Of a stretch of 64,000 bases of DNA, positions 21,273 to 32,241 are shown one piece after another. Source of the stretch: Melieria omissa (Eukaryota > Arthropoda > Insecta > Diptera > Ulidiidae); the NCBI GenBank assembly GCA_963971225.1, contig OZ020267.1, positions 89,269,648-89,333,647 on the forward strand, given 5' to 3'. The notes under the pieces are model-generated. The model was not told the origin of the DNA. It worked only from the letters and a program-made list of their open reading frames with translations, and did not search any database. The position numbers and the translations under genes were made by a program. The first letter of the stretch is position 1. Every line of letters begins with the position of its first letter.

Positions 21273-24200
21273 TGGGTCTGCAGGCAGTACAGTTAAACTG
21301 TCAGGGTGCATATGCCGTGATGTGCGAGTTAGGTGCGTGTATGAGTGAATGTGGCAGTGCAATTGCCCTGGTTCAGGAACCGTACGCCACCAATGGTGTC
21401 GTACGGGGAATACCTGCAGCAATGCGGGTCTTTTCTGACACCAGGGCAAATGCGGCTGTAATTGTGAATGATGTCCATTTGGACTGTATGGTTGTGTGTG
21501 CGACTGAATATGGTGTTTGTATCAGTGTGCAAGGTCACTTTGGCAAAGTGATTGTGGGCAGTGTCTACTGCAAGTATGGTGAGCCTCTAGAGCCCTACTT
21601 GGACTATCTCGACACGGTGTTCCGTCTGGCAGGCGGCACACCTGTCTTGATAGGTGTGGATGCAAATGCCACATCTCCGCTGTGGTTCAGCAAGGTATCG
21701 CGGCATTCTGCTGGCTACCAGAGCCACAGTAGGGGTGAGGCAATGAGTGAATGGTTGGTTCCGCGAGACATCGTTGTTCTCAACGAACCGAGTGAATGGT
21801 ATACGTTTGACGGGCCTAGAGGGGTGAGCGATATTGACGTGACGTTTGTGAATGGGGCAGCGAGCAGAATGTTTGAATTCAGCTGGCGTGTCCGAGGTGG
21901 GTGGGGTATAAGTGATCACAATTTGATTGAAATTGTGATTACTGTGCCTGCTCACAGTATGAATGAAAGGGCGGGTGTGTGCGAAAGGCGATGGCGCACC
22001 TGTGGTGTGAATTGGGAAACTTATGGTTTCCATGTTCGTGAAGTGGTCACGGAAGTGCCACTTAGTGAGTTTGAATGCATGAATGTGGACGACCAGGTCG
22101 CTCGTCTTAACGAGTGTGTCTGGCGTGTGAATGACAGTATGCTTCAGAAATGGGAGAGAGTGAACCAGAGGCGGGTGAAGTGGTGGACGAGTGAGCTGAG
22201 TGCAAAGAGGCGGTCGGTCAGGCGCCTGAGACGTAAGTTTCAGCGAGCCCGGGCGGCCAATTCTGAGCACTTGGCCCAGCGCAGGAGTGATTTCAATAGG
22301 TGCATGAATGAGTATAAGAGTATGCTTGTTCGCGTTAAGGAAGAAAATTGGCGGGAGTTTGTGGCAGATCATAGGGATGACCCATGGGGTCATGTCTATC
22401 GCATCTGCCGCAGTAAGAAGAAGCAGGTGGACGTGAGTGCTCTCCGTGTTGGTGACACTATGACATCAACATGGAGAGATAGTGTGAACGTTCTCTTAGC
22501 CGAGTTCTTTCCTAGGGCGGTTGAGCAGACGCCACCAGCACAAGTGGCAGCTGCTGAGCCATTAGAAATTGGAGAATTAGGTTATGCATTTGGCCTGGTT
22601 AGGTCTAGACGGTCACCGGGTGTCGATGGTTTGACTGGCGAGATGTGCAAAGCCTTGTACAAAGTCATTCCGGAGTACCTGGAGGCCATCTATGAGAAAT
22701 GCCTTTATGAGGCTTATTTTCCACTCGCGTGGAAGATAGCTAGGGTCGTAGTGCTCTTGAAGTCTCCTGATAAGATCAGGACTAACCCCCGTTCTTATCG
22801 GGGTATCTGCCTCCTACCAGTACTTGGTAAAGTACTGGAACGGATTATGGTGGATCGGCTTCAAGCGCAACTGGGTGGGCTATCGGATAGGCAGTTTGGG
22901 TTTCGAAAGAGACTCGGCGTGGAAGATGCATGGATGTACGTTAAATCGGTGGTGCGTGAGAGTAGAGAGAACTATGTTCTCGGTGTGTTTGTGGATTTTA
23001 GGGGGGCGTTTGATCACCTGCGCTGGGATAAAGTGGTAGAATGGCTGAATCATGCTGACTGCCTGGAAACAGCTCTCTGGAAGAGCTATTTCTCAGACAG
23101 GAAAGCATGTGTGATTGGGAAGAATGAACGGGTTGATATAGATGTGGCTCGAGGATGCCCGCAGGGATCCGTCTGTGGTCCATATATATGGAACTACATG
23201 ATGGATCCACTACTGCGGCGTCTGGCAGCAGTATGCAAGTGTTGTGCGGATGATCTGCTTATCCTTGTGGAGGGCAGATCTAGAGCGGATGTAGAGCGCT
23301 TGGGGGAGCAATTTATGTGTATGGTGTGTGAATGGGGTGAATCGGTGGGTGTGGATGTGGCAATGGACAAGACTGTGACCATGCTGCTGAAAGGCAAATT
23401 GGCTCGCAGTCGTCCGCCCATTGTGCGAGTGAATGGTGTTGGCCTCCGGTACGAGACGCAAGTCAAATACTTGGGGCTAACAATTGGTGAGCGAATGAGT
23501 TTTGCTCCTCACTTGGTCAGGCTGAAAGAGAGGGTTGTGTGTATGATGGGTCAGGTGCGCCGGATACTCAGGAGTGACTGGGGACTCGGCCGACGCGCAG
23601 TTCGTACCATTTACCACGGTCTGTTCGTAGCTTGTGCTGCGTACGGAGCGTCGGCGTGGCACGAATATGCCGCGACGGTTGTAGGCCGCAAACACTTACT
23701 GTCTATTCAGCGTGTTATGTTGTTAGGTTGTATGCCTGTGTGCCGCACTGTATCAACAGATGCATTGCAGGTGTTGATGGGTGCGGCTCCTCTGGATCTC
23801 GTGGTCATGCGGCGTGCCGTAGGCTTCGGGCTAAGGAGGGGGAATAGAGAGGTGCTGCTGCAGTATGAGTGGCTGCAAGGCGAAGGTGTGGAGAGTGCTG
23901 ACAGTATGAAGCGTAAGCGAATACTGGAGGACTGTGTTCTGCAACGTTGGCAACAGCGTTGGGACGAAAGTCCCCGTGGCAGAACGACATATGAATATAT
24001 ACGGGACGTGAGGTTCGTGGTAGGGCTCAAGGATTTCGGCTTCGGCTTGAGCCTTGGGTTCCTACTCACTGGACATGGGTCACTCAATGCATTCTTGCAT
24101 AAGAGAGCCCTGAGTGCAAGTGCAGAGTGTATGTGTGGGGCTGCGCGTGAGGATTGGTTGCATGTGTTATGTGAGTGCCCGTTGTATTCAGATTTGAGGG

Positions 24201-24355
24201 ACCTTGGGCGGATGGGGATTAGTCGGACTGACGGTGTGTGGTGTGTGCGTGAAGCACTCTCCACCAGCCAGCTGATTGCCATATTGAATGAATATGCGAA
24301 TGCTGTGTTTCGGCGGCGACGGCAGTTTGGTGTATTGCCAAGTGTGAATGTGTGA
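21272..24355 (+). CDS. R1-clade ORF2 (endonuclease and reverse transcriptase)
   Basis: 1027 codons from ATG 21272, the first in-frame ATG after the ORF1 stop, to TGA 24353-24355. The frame is open further upstream (to 21167) but overlaps the zinc knuckles there. The endonuclease shows LNCQGAYAV, VQEPYATNG, GVDANATSPLW and SDHNLIEI (near 21917). The RT shows RRSPGVDGL, YRGICLLPVLGKVLE, LSDRQFGFRK, FVDFRGAFDHL, GCPQGSVCGPYIWN and CADD at 23243-23254, where the usual aromatic residue of YxDD is Cys. The C-terminal CMCGAAREDWLHVLCECP (near 24130-24183) is the CCHC finger. No RNase H. Uninterrupted, so possibly still encodes a full protein; catalytic competence is doubtful because of the Cys. Confidence 0.9.
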   Translation: MGLQAVQLNCQGAYAVMCELGACMSECGSAIALVQEPYATNGVVRGIPAAMRVFSDTRANAAVIVNDVHLDCMVVCATEYGVCISVQGHFGKVIVGSVYCKYGEPLEPYLDYLDTVFRLAGGTPVLIGVDANATSPLWFSKVSRHSAGYQSHSRGEAMSEWLVPRDIVVLNEPSEWYTFDGPRGVSDIDVTFVNGAASRMFEFSWRVRGGWGISDHNLIEIVITVPAHSMNERAGVCERRWRTCGVNWETYGFHVREVVTEVPLSEFECMNVDDQVARLNECVWRVNDSMLQKWERVNQRRVKWWTSELSAKRRSVRRLRRKFQRARAANSEHLAQRRSDFNRCMNEYKSMLVRVKEENWREFVADHRDDPWGHVYRICRSKKKQVDVSALRVGDTMTSTWRDSVNVLLAEFFPRAVEQTPPAQVAAAEPLEIGELGYAFGLVRSRRSPGVDGLTGEMCKALYKVIPEYLEAIYEKCLYEAYFPLAWKIARVVVLLKSPDKIRTNPRSYRGICLLPVLGKVLERIMVDRLQAQLGGLSDRQFGFRKRLGVEDAWMYVKSVVRESRENYVLGVFVDFRGAFDHLRWDKVVEWLNHADCLETALWKSYFSDRKACVIGKNERVDIDVARGCPQGSVCGPYIWNYMMDPLLRRLAAVCKCCADDLLILVEGRSRADVERLGEQFMCMVCEWGESVGVDVAMDKTVTMLLKGKLARSRPPIVRVNGVGLRYETQVKYLGLTIGERMSFAPHLVRLKERVVCMMGQVRRILRSDWGLGRRAVRTIYHGLFVACAAYGASAWHEYAATVVGRKHLLSIQRVMLLGCMPVCRTVSTDALQVLMGAAPLDLVVMRRAVGFGLRRGNREVLLQYEWLQGEGVESADSMKRKRILEDCVLQRWQQRWDESPRGRTTYEYIRDVRFVVGLKDFGFGLSLGFLLTGHGSLNAFLHKRALSASAECMCGAAREDWLHVLCECPLYSDLRDLGRMGISRTDGVWCVREALSTSQLIAILNEYANAVFRRRRQFGVLPSVNV

Positions 24356-24860
24356 GCGGGCTGTGTGGGGGGGCCGGTCTATTGAGTGGATGAATGAATG
24401 CGCACGTGAATGAGGTCAAGTGCGGTGCGGTGGTCACCAGTCCACGAGCTAAATGGGGCTCAACTGGTAGTAGCACGGCTACGAGGTCTGACCAGAGGCT
24501 TTGTCTGGTACCACGGGAATCAGGGTGCCCCTGGAGCCTTGTGCTTCAGCCTGATTATGGGAATGGCCCCCTCGGGGAGTTCCGTGGTGGTGTGGTTTAA
24601 CACCCAAATGCGGGTAGAGTTTCGACTCGGCGTGGAGTTGCGTTTACAACCGGGTGCCGGACCCATAGCACGGCAGAGGTTTAGATAGGCCTCGATCCCT
24701 ACCAAGGAGGGGAAATGTCCATTTACATTAACCCAATTGGTACCGGGAGCTTGCTCTCGGGGCGCTTATCAATGCTTAATTTTGATACGCTGTGCTTTTG
24801 AGCACCGTGGGGTTAGGCCACACTGTGGCGGCACTCACGTTAAAAATACGACATTCAATG
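24356..24860 (+). other. R1-clade 3' UTR
   Basis: GC-rich, with cggcgtggagttgcg and a ccctaccaaggagggg stretch before the AT-rich end. No coding frame with recognisable motifs. The boundary is set by the start of the repeat at 24861 that recurs at 37643. Confidence 0.5.
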
Positions 24861-25283
24861 TGACTAGGGAGGAACTTTTTCAAATTCGTTGAGTTAGTTA
24901 ATAGCAAACATAGCTTCGCATCGTATGCATTGCGCCTTAAGGTCATTGTAAAGTTGAATGAAATGTTGGAACTTGATCCAAAATTTAGAAACCTTGGCTT
25001 GCATAAGCTTTTAGAATATGTGAATAACCCCTCGGAACCATTTCTAAATAAAACAACACAGCCTGCTCACTCCTTTACTAGACATGCAGCCCCATACGAT
25101 ACCCCCTCAAATGCTATGCTTTGCTGTTAATGTCAGATTTTTGTTAACTGAATCCTTTTCAAATTAGTTGATGCCTTTTAATGCCAAACCATATCAGAAA
25201 ATAATAAATCTTCCTACTCCATAGATAACAACACATAGTCCTGGAAATCCGGTTTTCTAGACTTTTTGATGGACTCTTTCACG
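24861..25283 (+). repeat. Unidentified repeat A, copy 1, with 88-codon open stretch
   Basis: Recurs at 37643-38067 with a handful of substitutions. It contains an open stretch from about 24865 to a TAA at 25128-25130 (motif LKVIVKLNEMLELDPKFRN) without an ATG at its beginning, then an AATAAA-like signal near 25202. It may be the last exon of a gene or of an unknown element. I do not recognise the protein. Confidence 0.6.
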
Positions 25284-25320
25284 AAAGCAATTATGCGCTC
25301 CTTGTTAATTTTTTTTACTT

Positions 25321-25614
25321 AATTAATAATAATAATAATTAATTGATTGGCACGACAGCCGGCTTACGCGAGACTAAGGCCTAGCTTCCCGCAGCCACCC
25401 GTGTTGTGCGTGTGAATTTGTGCGCGGGTGGAAGGGACCTACAGTTTTATGCCGGTTCCGAACGGCAGGTTGGGAACTTTTTCATAAGCAATTTTTACTC
25501 TCAGAGGTTTGCCATTTCCAGCTGAGAGGACAGCCACCGAAAGAGAAAACGAGTTTTCCCGTTTTTTTTTAGGTGTTATTACAGGCAGTATTTGAACCTG
25601 GGTCGCTGCCTTCG
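25321..25614 (-). mobile_element. tRNA-derived SINE, head-truncated (copy 2)
   Basis: Same truncated minus-orientation SINE as 4550-4842, broken at the same base after ccttcg. Box-B-like gtatttgaac is retained near 25588. Confidence 0.75.
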
Positions 25615-26372
25615 ATGCAATGCGATTTAACAAAATTTGTTATTGCACACCCGATGGAAACCAAGGACGCACGAACGACAGCAAAAACTCTTGTAGAACA
25701 TTCTTCATTCTCAAGTACGGTTGTTTTAAAACGTTGAAATCCGACCGAGGCACTGAGTTCACAAATGAGCTAATGCACAACATATGCCAATTACTTGACG
25801 TGCAACAAATTTTTTCAACACCCTACCATCATCAAACAATCGGTTCACTCGAACGTAACCACAGAACACTGCATGAATACTTACTAGCATTTACAACCGA
25901 ACATGAATGGGACAAATGGGTAAAATACTACACTTTCGCGTATAATACGACACCACATGTCGAAACACTGTACTCACCGTACGAGTTAGTTTTCGGCAAA
26001 TTACCGTCACTACCATGTGACAAAATATACAAAAACAAAGCTATTTATGACATTGACAATTACGCCAACGAAATAAAAGTTAGGCTACAGACATCTATAA
26101 ACAAGGCTAGGAATATCATAGAATTGGCTAAAGATAAGAGAAAGATAAATTATAATAAGAATGTCAACAACATACCATTAAAAATAGGAGATTTAGTTTT
26201 TGTTAAGTTAGAAACAAATAAGAAATTACAAAGTCCCTACCATGGACCATACAAGATTGTAGATAGAAATGGAGTAAACTCCACAATAGAAATAAATGGT
26301 AAACATAAGATATTACATAACAATAACCTTAAGAAATTTCTAGGAAATAATGATATCGCAACTATCAAATAA
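25615..26372 (+). pseudogene. 412-like integrase C-terminal fragment (copy 2)
   Basis: Near-identical to 4843-5600 (two residues differ among 250 in the longest frame). Same SDRGTEF and SLERNHRTLHEY motifs, same early frameshift, same stop. Because the defect is shared it predates the duplication. Confidence 0.75.
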
Positions 26373-26659
26373 AATTGTACAAAAAGCAAACACAAAATAT
26401 ACTTATTGCACTAAGAATTGAAATTAGCCTATAAAAACTAAACATAGACATTATCTTACCCAACAAAAATAGAATATATTTTAAGAACACATACAATCAC
26501 CACTAGAACAATCAAACTCATTTTATAAGATAGATATCCCATTGTAAATCTATTTGATAATAAGCCCCATCATATTGTAAAGCAATTCCAATGCCCCCCC
26601 CCCCCCCCCGAGATTCTAAGAATTATTCCAAGGAATAATTCTTCGCTTAAGGGTAAGGG

Positions 26660-27170
26660 TGTAGTGGTACCGCGTGACCACTTATGCCAACAGTATAGCG
26701 CACAAGCCAATCGACAAGACCAACGTACATCAATCGGTGCGCGCGCCACTTTGTTTACATTTGCTAGTGTCAAGTGTCGCATGCACAAGAACGCCGGCGT
26801 CACTCAAGTGGCCTGCACTTGCACAAGCGACACATGTCACAACACATGTGGGCACTTGCACCGATTGCGCATTGCAATACGACCCGACCTACCGCAGGTC
26901 GACGCAGAGCGTTGGCCCACTTAGGGAAAGTGCTGCGTCGTCAGAGTTGACCCGCGCTGTGATTGGCTCGATGCAAATCGACTGGAAATGGAAGGAGGAG
27001 CACTGGAATTGCCCCTCCGCACAATCGTTGTACATTTTAGTATATAAGACCTTGTCTTGCAAAAATAAAATCAGCTTTATGACAGAAGGCAAACCGCTCG
27101 TTTCCTTTTCATTATCGCTCACCACATGGGCTCCTAAGCCATCCTCCGTTTGGCGCGACCCGCCTTTACA
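26660..27170 (+). mobile_element. 3' LTR of the 412-like element (copy 2)
   Basis: 511 bp, TGTAGTGG to CTTTACA, as at 5883-6393. The preceding non-coding stretch 26373-26659 has a C run of 16 against 11 in copy 1. Confidence 0.6.
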
Positions 27171-27176
27171 ATAGGT

Positions 27177-28454
27177 CACCCCGAACGACTGACATCCAAA
27201 CACTGACTTTTTCCACCACACCAGGGCCTCTTCCACTTGGTCCTTTCACCGGAGACACGGCCTCCCTCTTCGCCGTCGACCTCCAACCATCGCATCGAAT
27301 ACCTTTTTCGCCGGAGCTTCGTCGTCCATGCGGCAGACATGACCGAGCCAGCGTAGCCGCTGGATGTTAATTCGCTGCGCTACGTCCATGTCCTTATACA
27401 GCTCATACAGCTCGTTATTGGTTCGTATGCGATAGTCGTCACCAACCCGAACAGGGCCGAAGATTTTGCGAAGCACCTTCCTCTCGAACACTCCAAGGGC
27501 CGCTATGTCGTTTCGTGTCATTGTCCATGCTTCAGCGCCATAGAGGAGCACGGGCAAGATAAGCGTCCTATAGAGTGAAAGTTTTGTCGGTCGAGAGAGG
27601 TCTCTACTTCTCAATTGCCTACCGAGACCGTAGTAGCACCTGTTGGCAAGAGTTATCCTTCGCTTTATCTCCAGACTGACATCATTGCTGCTGTTGATGG
27701 CGGTGCCAAGGTAGACGAATTCCTTGACAACTTCAAAAGCATACCTGTCGGCCTGGACGTGAGACCCTAGCCGCTGCGAGTCCCTGCGTGTAGACAGCAT
27801 ATACTTCGTCTTGCGCTCATTTACCACCAGACCCATTTTGGCAGATTCTCTTTCGATCGCCGCAAAGGCAGCGGTGACATCTCGCTTGTTACGTCCGATG
27901 ACATCAATATCATCAGCGTAAGCAAGGAGCTGGACACTTTTGTTGAAAATTGTGCCATTACGATGTACACCGGCCTTGCGCAGAACACTCTCCATGGTGA
28001 AGTTGAAGAGGTCGCAGGACAAAGGATCGCCCTGTCTGAAACCTCGAACGGTATCAAAGGGGTCGGAGAGGTCACTTCCAACCTTGACGGAGCTGCGCGT
28101 ATTGCTCAACGTCGCTCTGCAAAGTCTAACGAGCTTTGCAGGGATACCAAGTTCAGACAAAGCGGCATATAGGCGATCCCTTATCGGGCTATCGAATGCT
28201 GCCTTGTAATCGATGAAGAGATGGTGTGTATCGATTTGGTTCTCATGGGTCTTCTCCAGGATTTGGCGTAGAGTGAATATCTGGTCGATGGTGGACTTAC
28301 CAGGTCTAAAGCCGCACTGATAAGGTCCAATCAGCGCCTTGGCGAGTGGCTTTAGTCTTTCACATAATACGCTCGTCAGGACCTTGTATGCAATGGGATA
28401 ACATGGGTAACAAGCACGTGCTATCGTTAAATTGGGGTTTTCCACTTTCTTCAT
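27177..28454 (-). pseudogene. RTE-like reverse transcriptase fragment (copy 2)
   Basis: As at 6400-7608 but with the palm complete: FRPGKSTIDQIFTLRQIL and HHLFIDYKAAFDSP are present, so the first catalytic Asp region is retained here. YADDIDVIG carries the catalytic pair. About 400 codons open, then the same TGA at the Trp before KDQVEEAL near 27244. The 5' part, endonuclease and tail are absent, and the piece begins at an unrelated sequence near 28440. Confidence 0.8.
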
Positions 28455-28975
28455 TTCACAGCATTTGAAGAGTGTTGATTAATTCGGTTGAATTTCATTT
28501 TACTTTAGGTTGTCGAGAAGACCCAGGAGAACGACTTGATCACTTATATTTTGAAATGCCCGTCCATCTAAAGTGTGCCGACATGCGTGAAAGCTACTGC
28601 ACATGCGTGCATTGTGCTTCAAATAATTAAAATTTAATATTTTTCTATATTCGTGTTGGTTTTTCTTCATATTTCCCCGTTTCCAGCAAATTTTCCAAGG
28701 GTGCCCAAACCGAACCAAAAAAAATTTTAGTTAAAAATGACTACTTTACAAAATTAAAAAAAAAAAACTTTCTATTTGACGGAGTCGGTTTATTTCACTA
28801 CTTGGTAGCTAAGGTCTCTATATTTCCATAGATATCCATATGTCCGATTAATATGATCTTGGTGAAAAGTTATGAGCCAAAAACAAAAACAAATTTCGGT
28901 TAGTCAACCTCTAATACACATTTTAGGTAAACATGTTTTATGCTACGAATAAAATTAATGGAAATAAATGCAAAT

Positions 28976-30524
28976 CCAAATTGAGTTTGGATCTTTGAAA
29001 ATCACGGAAGATGATGTCATGGCAGGTATCATGAAACTAAAGCTTTCTGCTAAGGCAGATAGTGATGGCTTCTCTTCTCTGTTTTTTAAAAATTGTGCTT
29101 CTACAATTTGTAAGCCTCTGTGTCATATTTTTAATCTCTCTTTGTCTTCTGGTGACTTCATTGGAAGATGGAAAATTGCGCATATTACTCCAGTGTTTAA
29201 AAATGGGTGCAAAAATGATATTTCAAACTATCGCCCAATTTCGAAACTTTCAACCGTGTCAAAATTGTTTGAAGTAATTGTGAAGGAATACTTGGTTTTT
29301 CCTCTCTCTAGAATTATCTCCCTTAATCAGCATGGATTCATCGCTGGCCGGTCCACAGTAACTAACCTAGCTGTTTTCACTGAATACTGCTTCTCAGCTT
29401 TTGAAGAGAGACTTCAAGTTGACACTATTTACACTGATTTCTCGAAAGCTTTTGACAAAGTATCACACAAACTTCTTACTTTGAAATTGGAGAGGCTTGG
29501 TTTTCATTCTTCTTTCTTGAAATGGATACACTCTTACCTATGTGGTAGATTTTGCCATGTTGTTGTGGATAGCATAAAGTCGAAGTCTTTTGCTGCCACA
29601 TCTGGTGTTCCCCAAGGAAGCATCCTTGGGCCGTTATTTTTTCTGTTGTTTATAAACGATATCGAGTCTTGCTTTTGCAACACAAATTTCCTTTTGTATG
29701 CAGATGATCTTAAGATCTTTCTTAAAACTCGCTGTGTTAGTGATGTGGCACGTATTCAAACTGACTTGGATAGTCTGAATATCTGGTGCCTAAAAAATCA
29801 CTTAGCTCTTAATGTTAAAAAATGCTATCACATAACCTTTTCGAAATTGAATAATAATACTCACACTTTTTTTTCCATTGCAAATAATCGCCTTAAAGAT
29901 GTTAATGAGATATCCGACTTGGGAGTACTGCTCGACTCCAAATTGACGTTTGTCAATCACATAAATAATATAATCCCTAAAGCATATGCTATGTTAGCCT
30001 TTATACGTCGAAACTGCTCTGATTTTAAGGACCCCTATACATACAAGCTTCTATACTCTGCTTTCGTGAGGTCCAGGCTAGAATACGCTGCTTTTATTTG
30101 GAATCCGTTCTATGCTGTTCATATTAATCGCCTCGAAAGAGTACAGAAGAAATTTCTAAAATTTGCCCTATTCTCACTAAATTTTCATGAACCGATTCCT
30201 TCGTATAAGTCACGTTGCTTACTTATAAATTTGAAATCATTAGAATCGAGGCGCATGGTAAATTCATTATTATTCGTATATGACGTCATTTGTGGCAGTA
30301 CCAAGTGCCCTGCTTTACTTAGTCTTATAAACTTCTTCGTTCCAATCAGAACTACTCGCACAAATAAATTATTTGTAGTAAAGCATTACAAGACGAACTA
30401 TGCTTATAATCAACCGCTTGCTAGATCATTAATGCAATTAAATAATTTGGCTTGCAGCAATGATGTCGATTTCTCCATTCCAAAACCAAAATTTAAAGAA
30501 TTAATTAATATGTTTTTTACTTAG
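28976..30524 (+). pseudogene. Jockey/CR1-like ORF2, RT part, open but 5'-truncated
   Basis: About 515 codons without a stop to TAG 30522-30524. The ATG at 28968 lies in the flank, so it is not the native start. Motifs: ITEDDVMAGIMKLKLS, SNYRPISKLSTVSKLFE, QHGFIAGRSTVTNL, YTDFSKAFDKVSH (catalytic Asp), GVPQGSILGPLFF, LLYADDLKIF (catalytic pair), then a thumb and a hydrophobic C-terminal segment. No RNase H and no endonuclease in this truncated copy. Relatives lie at 46601-47158 and probably 47159-48165. Motif style fits the jockey/CR1 group; the exact clade is open. Confidence 0.85.
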
Positions 30525-30605
30525 CTCAATTGTTATTCTAATTCTTAAGTTATGTTACTTTTTGTATTTTTTCTAGCCTGTAGATATTTTTGTATTTCGA
30601 TTGGC

Positions 30606-30637
<32 letters not shown>

Positions 30638-30640
30638 AAA
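28976..30640 (+). mobile_element. Jockey/CR1-like LINE, 5'-truncated, inserted in copy 2
   Basis: Copy 1 has the empty site (gaaatacatgcaaataaaaa near 8121), so the insertion is later than, or independent of, the duplication. The element ends in a (TAAA)n tail at 30608-30636. Duplicated target bases cannot be separated from the A-rich tail. Confidence 0.85.
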
Positions 30641-31450
30641 AGGGCCTCAGTTTTTCAACTGCAGAAGTTTCATTTTTATTAAAAGACTGGCTGCTGGTTG
30701 CTTATGAAAAATGTGCGAAATGTTAAGGATAAATTGACAAATGACCGCATACAGAACCAGTTTGATAACGCACTTGAACGTGTGCAAAAAAAGGGGATAT
30801 ATCGATCACATACGTGGGGGTTCGCACATTTTTTATGAACACAAAATTTACACAAGTCCATGTTGTGTTCAAAAGTGTGCAAATACGAACCCTGTCTGTA
30901 ATACTCTTCACTTTCATCCAGTGATAAAACGATAGGAAACTAAGAGCGATCGACCACAATACATACTCAATATCCACACTAATACACCGATAATATCAGA
31001 CCCCAAGGTTGATTTCGGTAAACATCAGACCCCAAGGTTGTGCACGAACATAATGTTGGTTTCCCATACAAGTTCCATGGCGACGGTTGCGTTTGCTTTA
31101 AATTGTTTAACCATAGGAAAATAAAATTTGTTTTTTTTAATTATATATGGGGAAAATGTAAACTAGTTTCTAATATATACACTAGAGAACTGCAATTGTG
31201 CATTTGAAAGCCGTTTCAATACACTCTCTCTCTTTGCACGGCACTGCGCTGCACTTGCTCAGTGCAAACAGATCGAATCAGAGGTGCAAGCGAAGAGAAG
31301 CAAAACATGTGCGTGCATGACATATGTGAGCTGAGACTTTGTTGCATTATAACATTAGTGTGTGCGAACACACTAAAGGCAATGCACAGTAAAGGCAATG
31401 AAATTTACTGCAATGACACTGAATGCAGTGAGTTATACCAAAGAAAATAA

Positions 31451-32241
31451 ACCTACAGAATGCGCATGTCATACAAGCAAAAATTTTGTATGGCGGGTTC
31501 TAACATTGGAGCCCGCGCTCTGCTCGCACAGATCACGTATGTGATGAGAGCGTTGCTTTACAAGCCAGAACGTAGTTTTATGTGTTGCGCTCACTGCAGT
31601 GAGTCTGCGTTAGCACACTGCTGCGGCGTGGGATGATTGGGAGATGAAGACGATGTGCTGTTGTTGTTGTTGTTGTTGTTGCGCTGGCGAAAAGCTGAAA
31701 TTGTAAAACGATTTCTATTTACTGGCTGGCTTTTGTTCCTCTTCTATTTGCTTGCACGGCGTCGCATATTGCTCCTGAACTCACTGCCGACTTTAGTGTG
31801 CGCTAAATCGTAGAAACGAAAATAAAATATGGTTGCCATGGCGACTTATATGATCGCTATAGACAAAGTTCCTAAAGAATTTATCAAAAAAGTAGACCTA
31901 ATATTTGATTGCATGAAAAGGGCAATTGGATAATTACTTTAGATCGGCTTTACAATTATAAAGACGCACAAATTTATAAAGACTTTTTTTAAATTATTTG
32001 AAAGATGTTAAATGTATAGATGATAAATGTTTTTTTTAGAACAAAAATCTGGTTTTAATCACTGATGAAATTAAGCAAAATAAATAAATTCAAATATTTC
32101 TATTTGAAACTAGTCAAGTAAACATAAGTATTTATATAAAGGATTAATTGGTTCAACCACGTCAAAAAACACTTGCAAAAAATTTAAAGTAAGGATTAAC
32201 CACGTCAGAATATAAACAAATAATTCGACTTGAAACTAGTC
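31451..32241. mobile_element. Non-autonomous P-like element, left part (copy 2)
   Basis: Duplicate of 8945-9736, again cut by LOA at its right side. The (TTG)n run is at 31660-31682. The stretch 30641-31450 before it repeats 8140-8944 and holds no gene. Confidence 0.55.

Larger units (their letters stand above)
19286..24860 (+). mobile_element. R1-clade LINE, apparently full length
   Basis: 5' UTR with tandem repeats, ORF1 (19782-21272), ORF2 (21272-24355) and a roughly 500-base GC-rich 3' UTR (24356-24860) with no poly-A run. Both frames are open over their whole length. No target duplication could be recognised, so both outer ends are estimates. Confidence 0.75.

Noticed and set aside
23707..24282. 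A 191-codon antisense frame over R1 ORF2.
   Set aside because: Shadow of the conserved sense frame, no motif.
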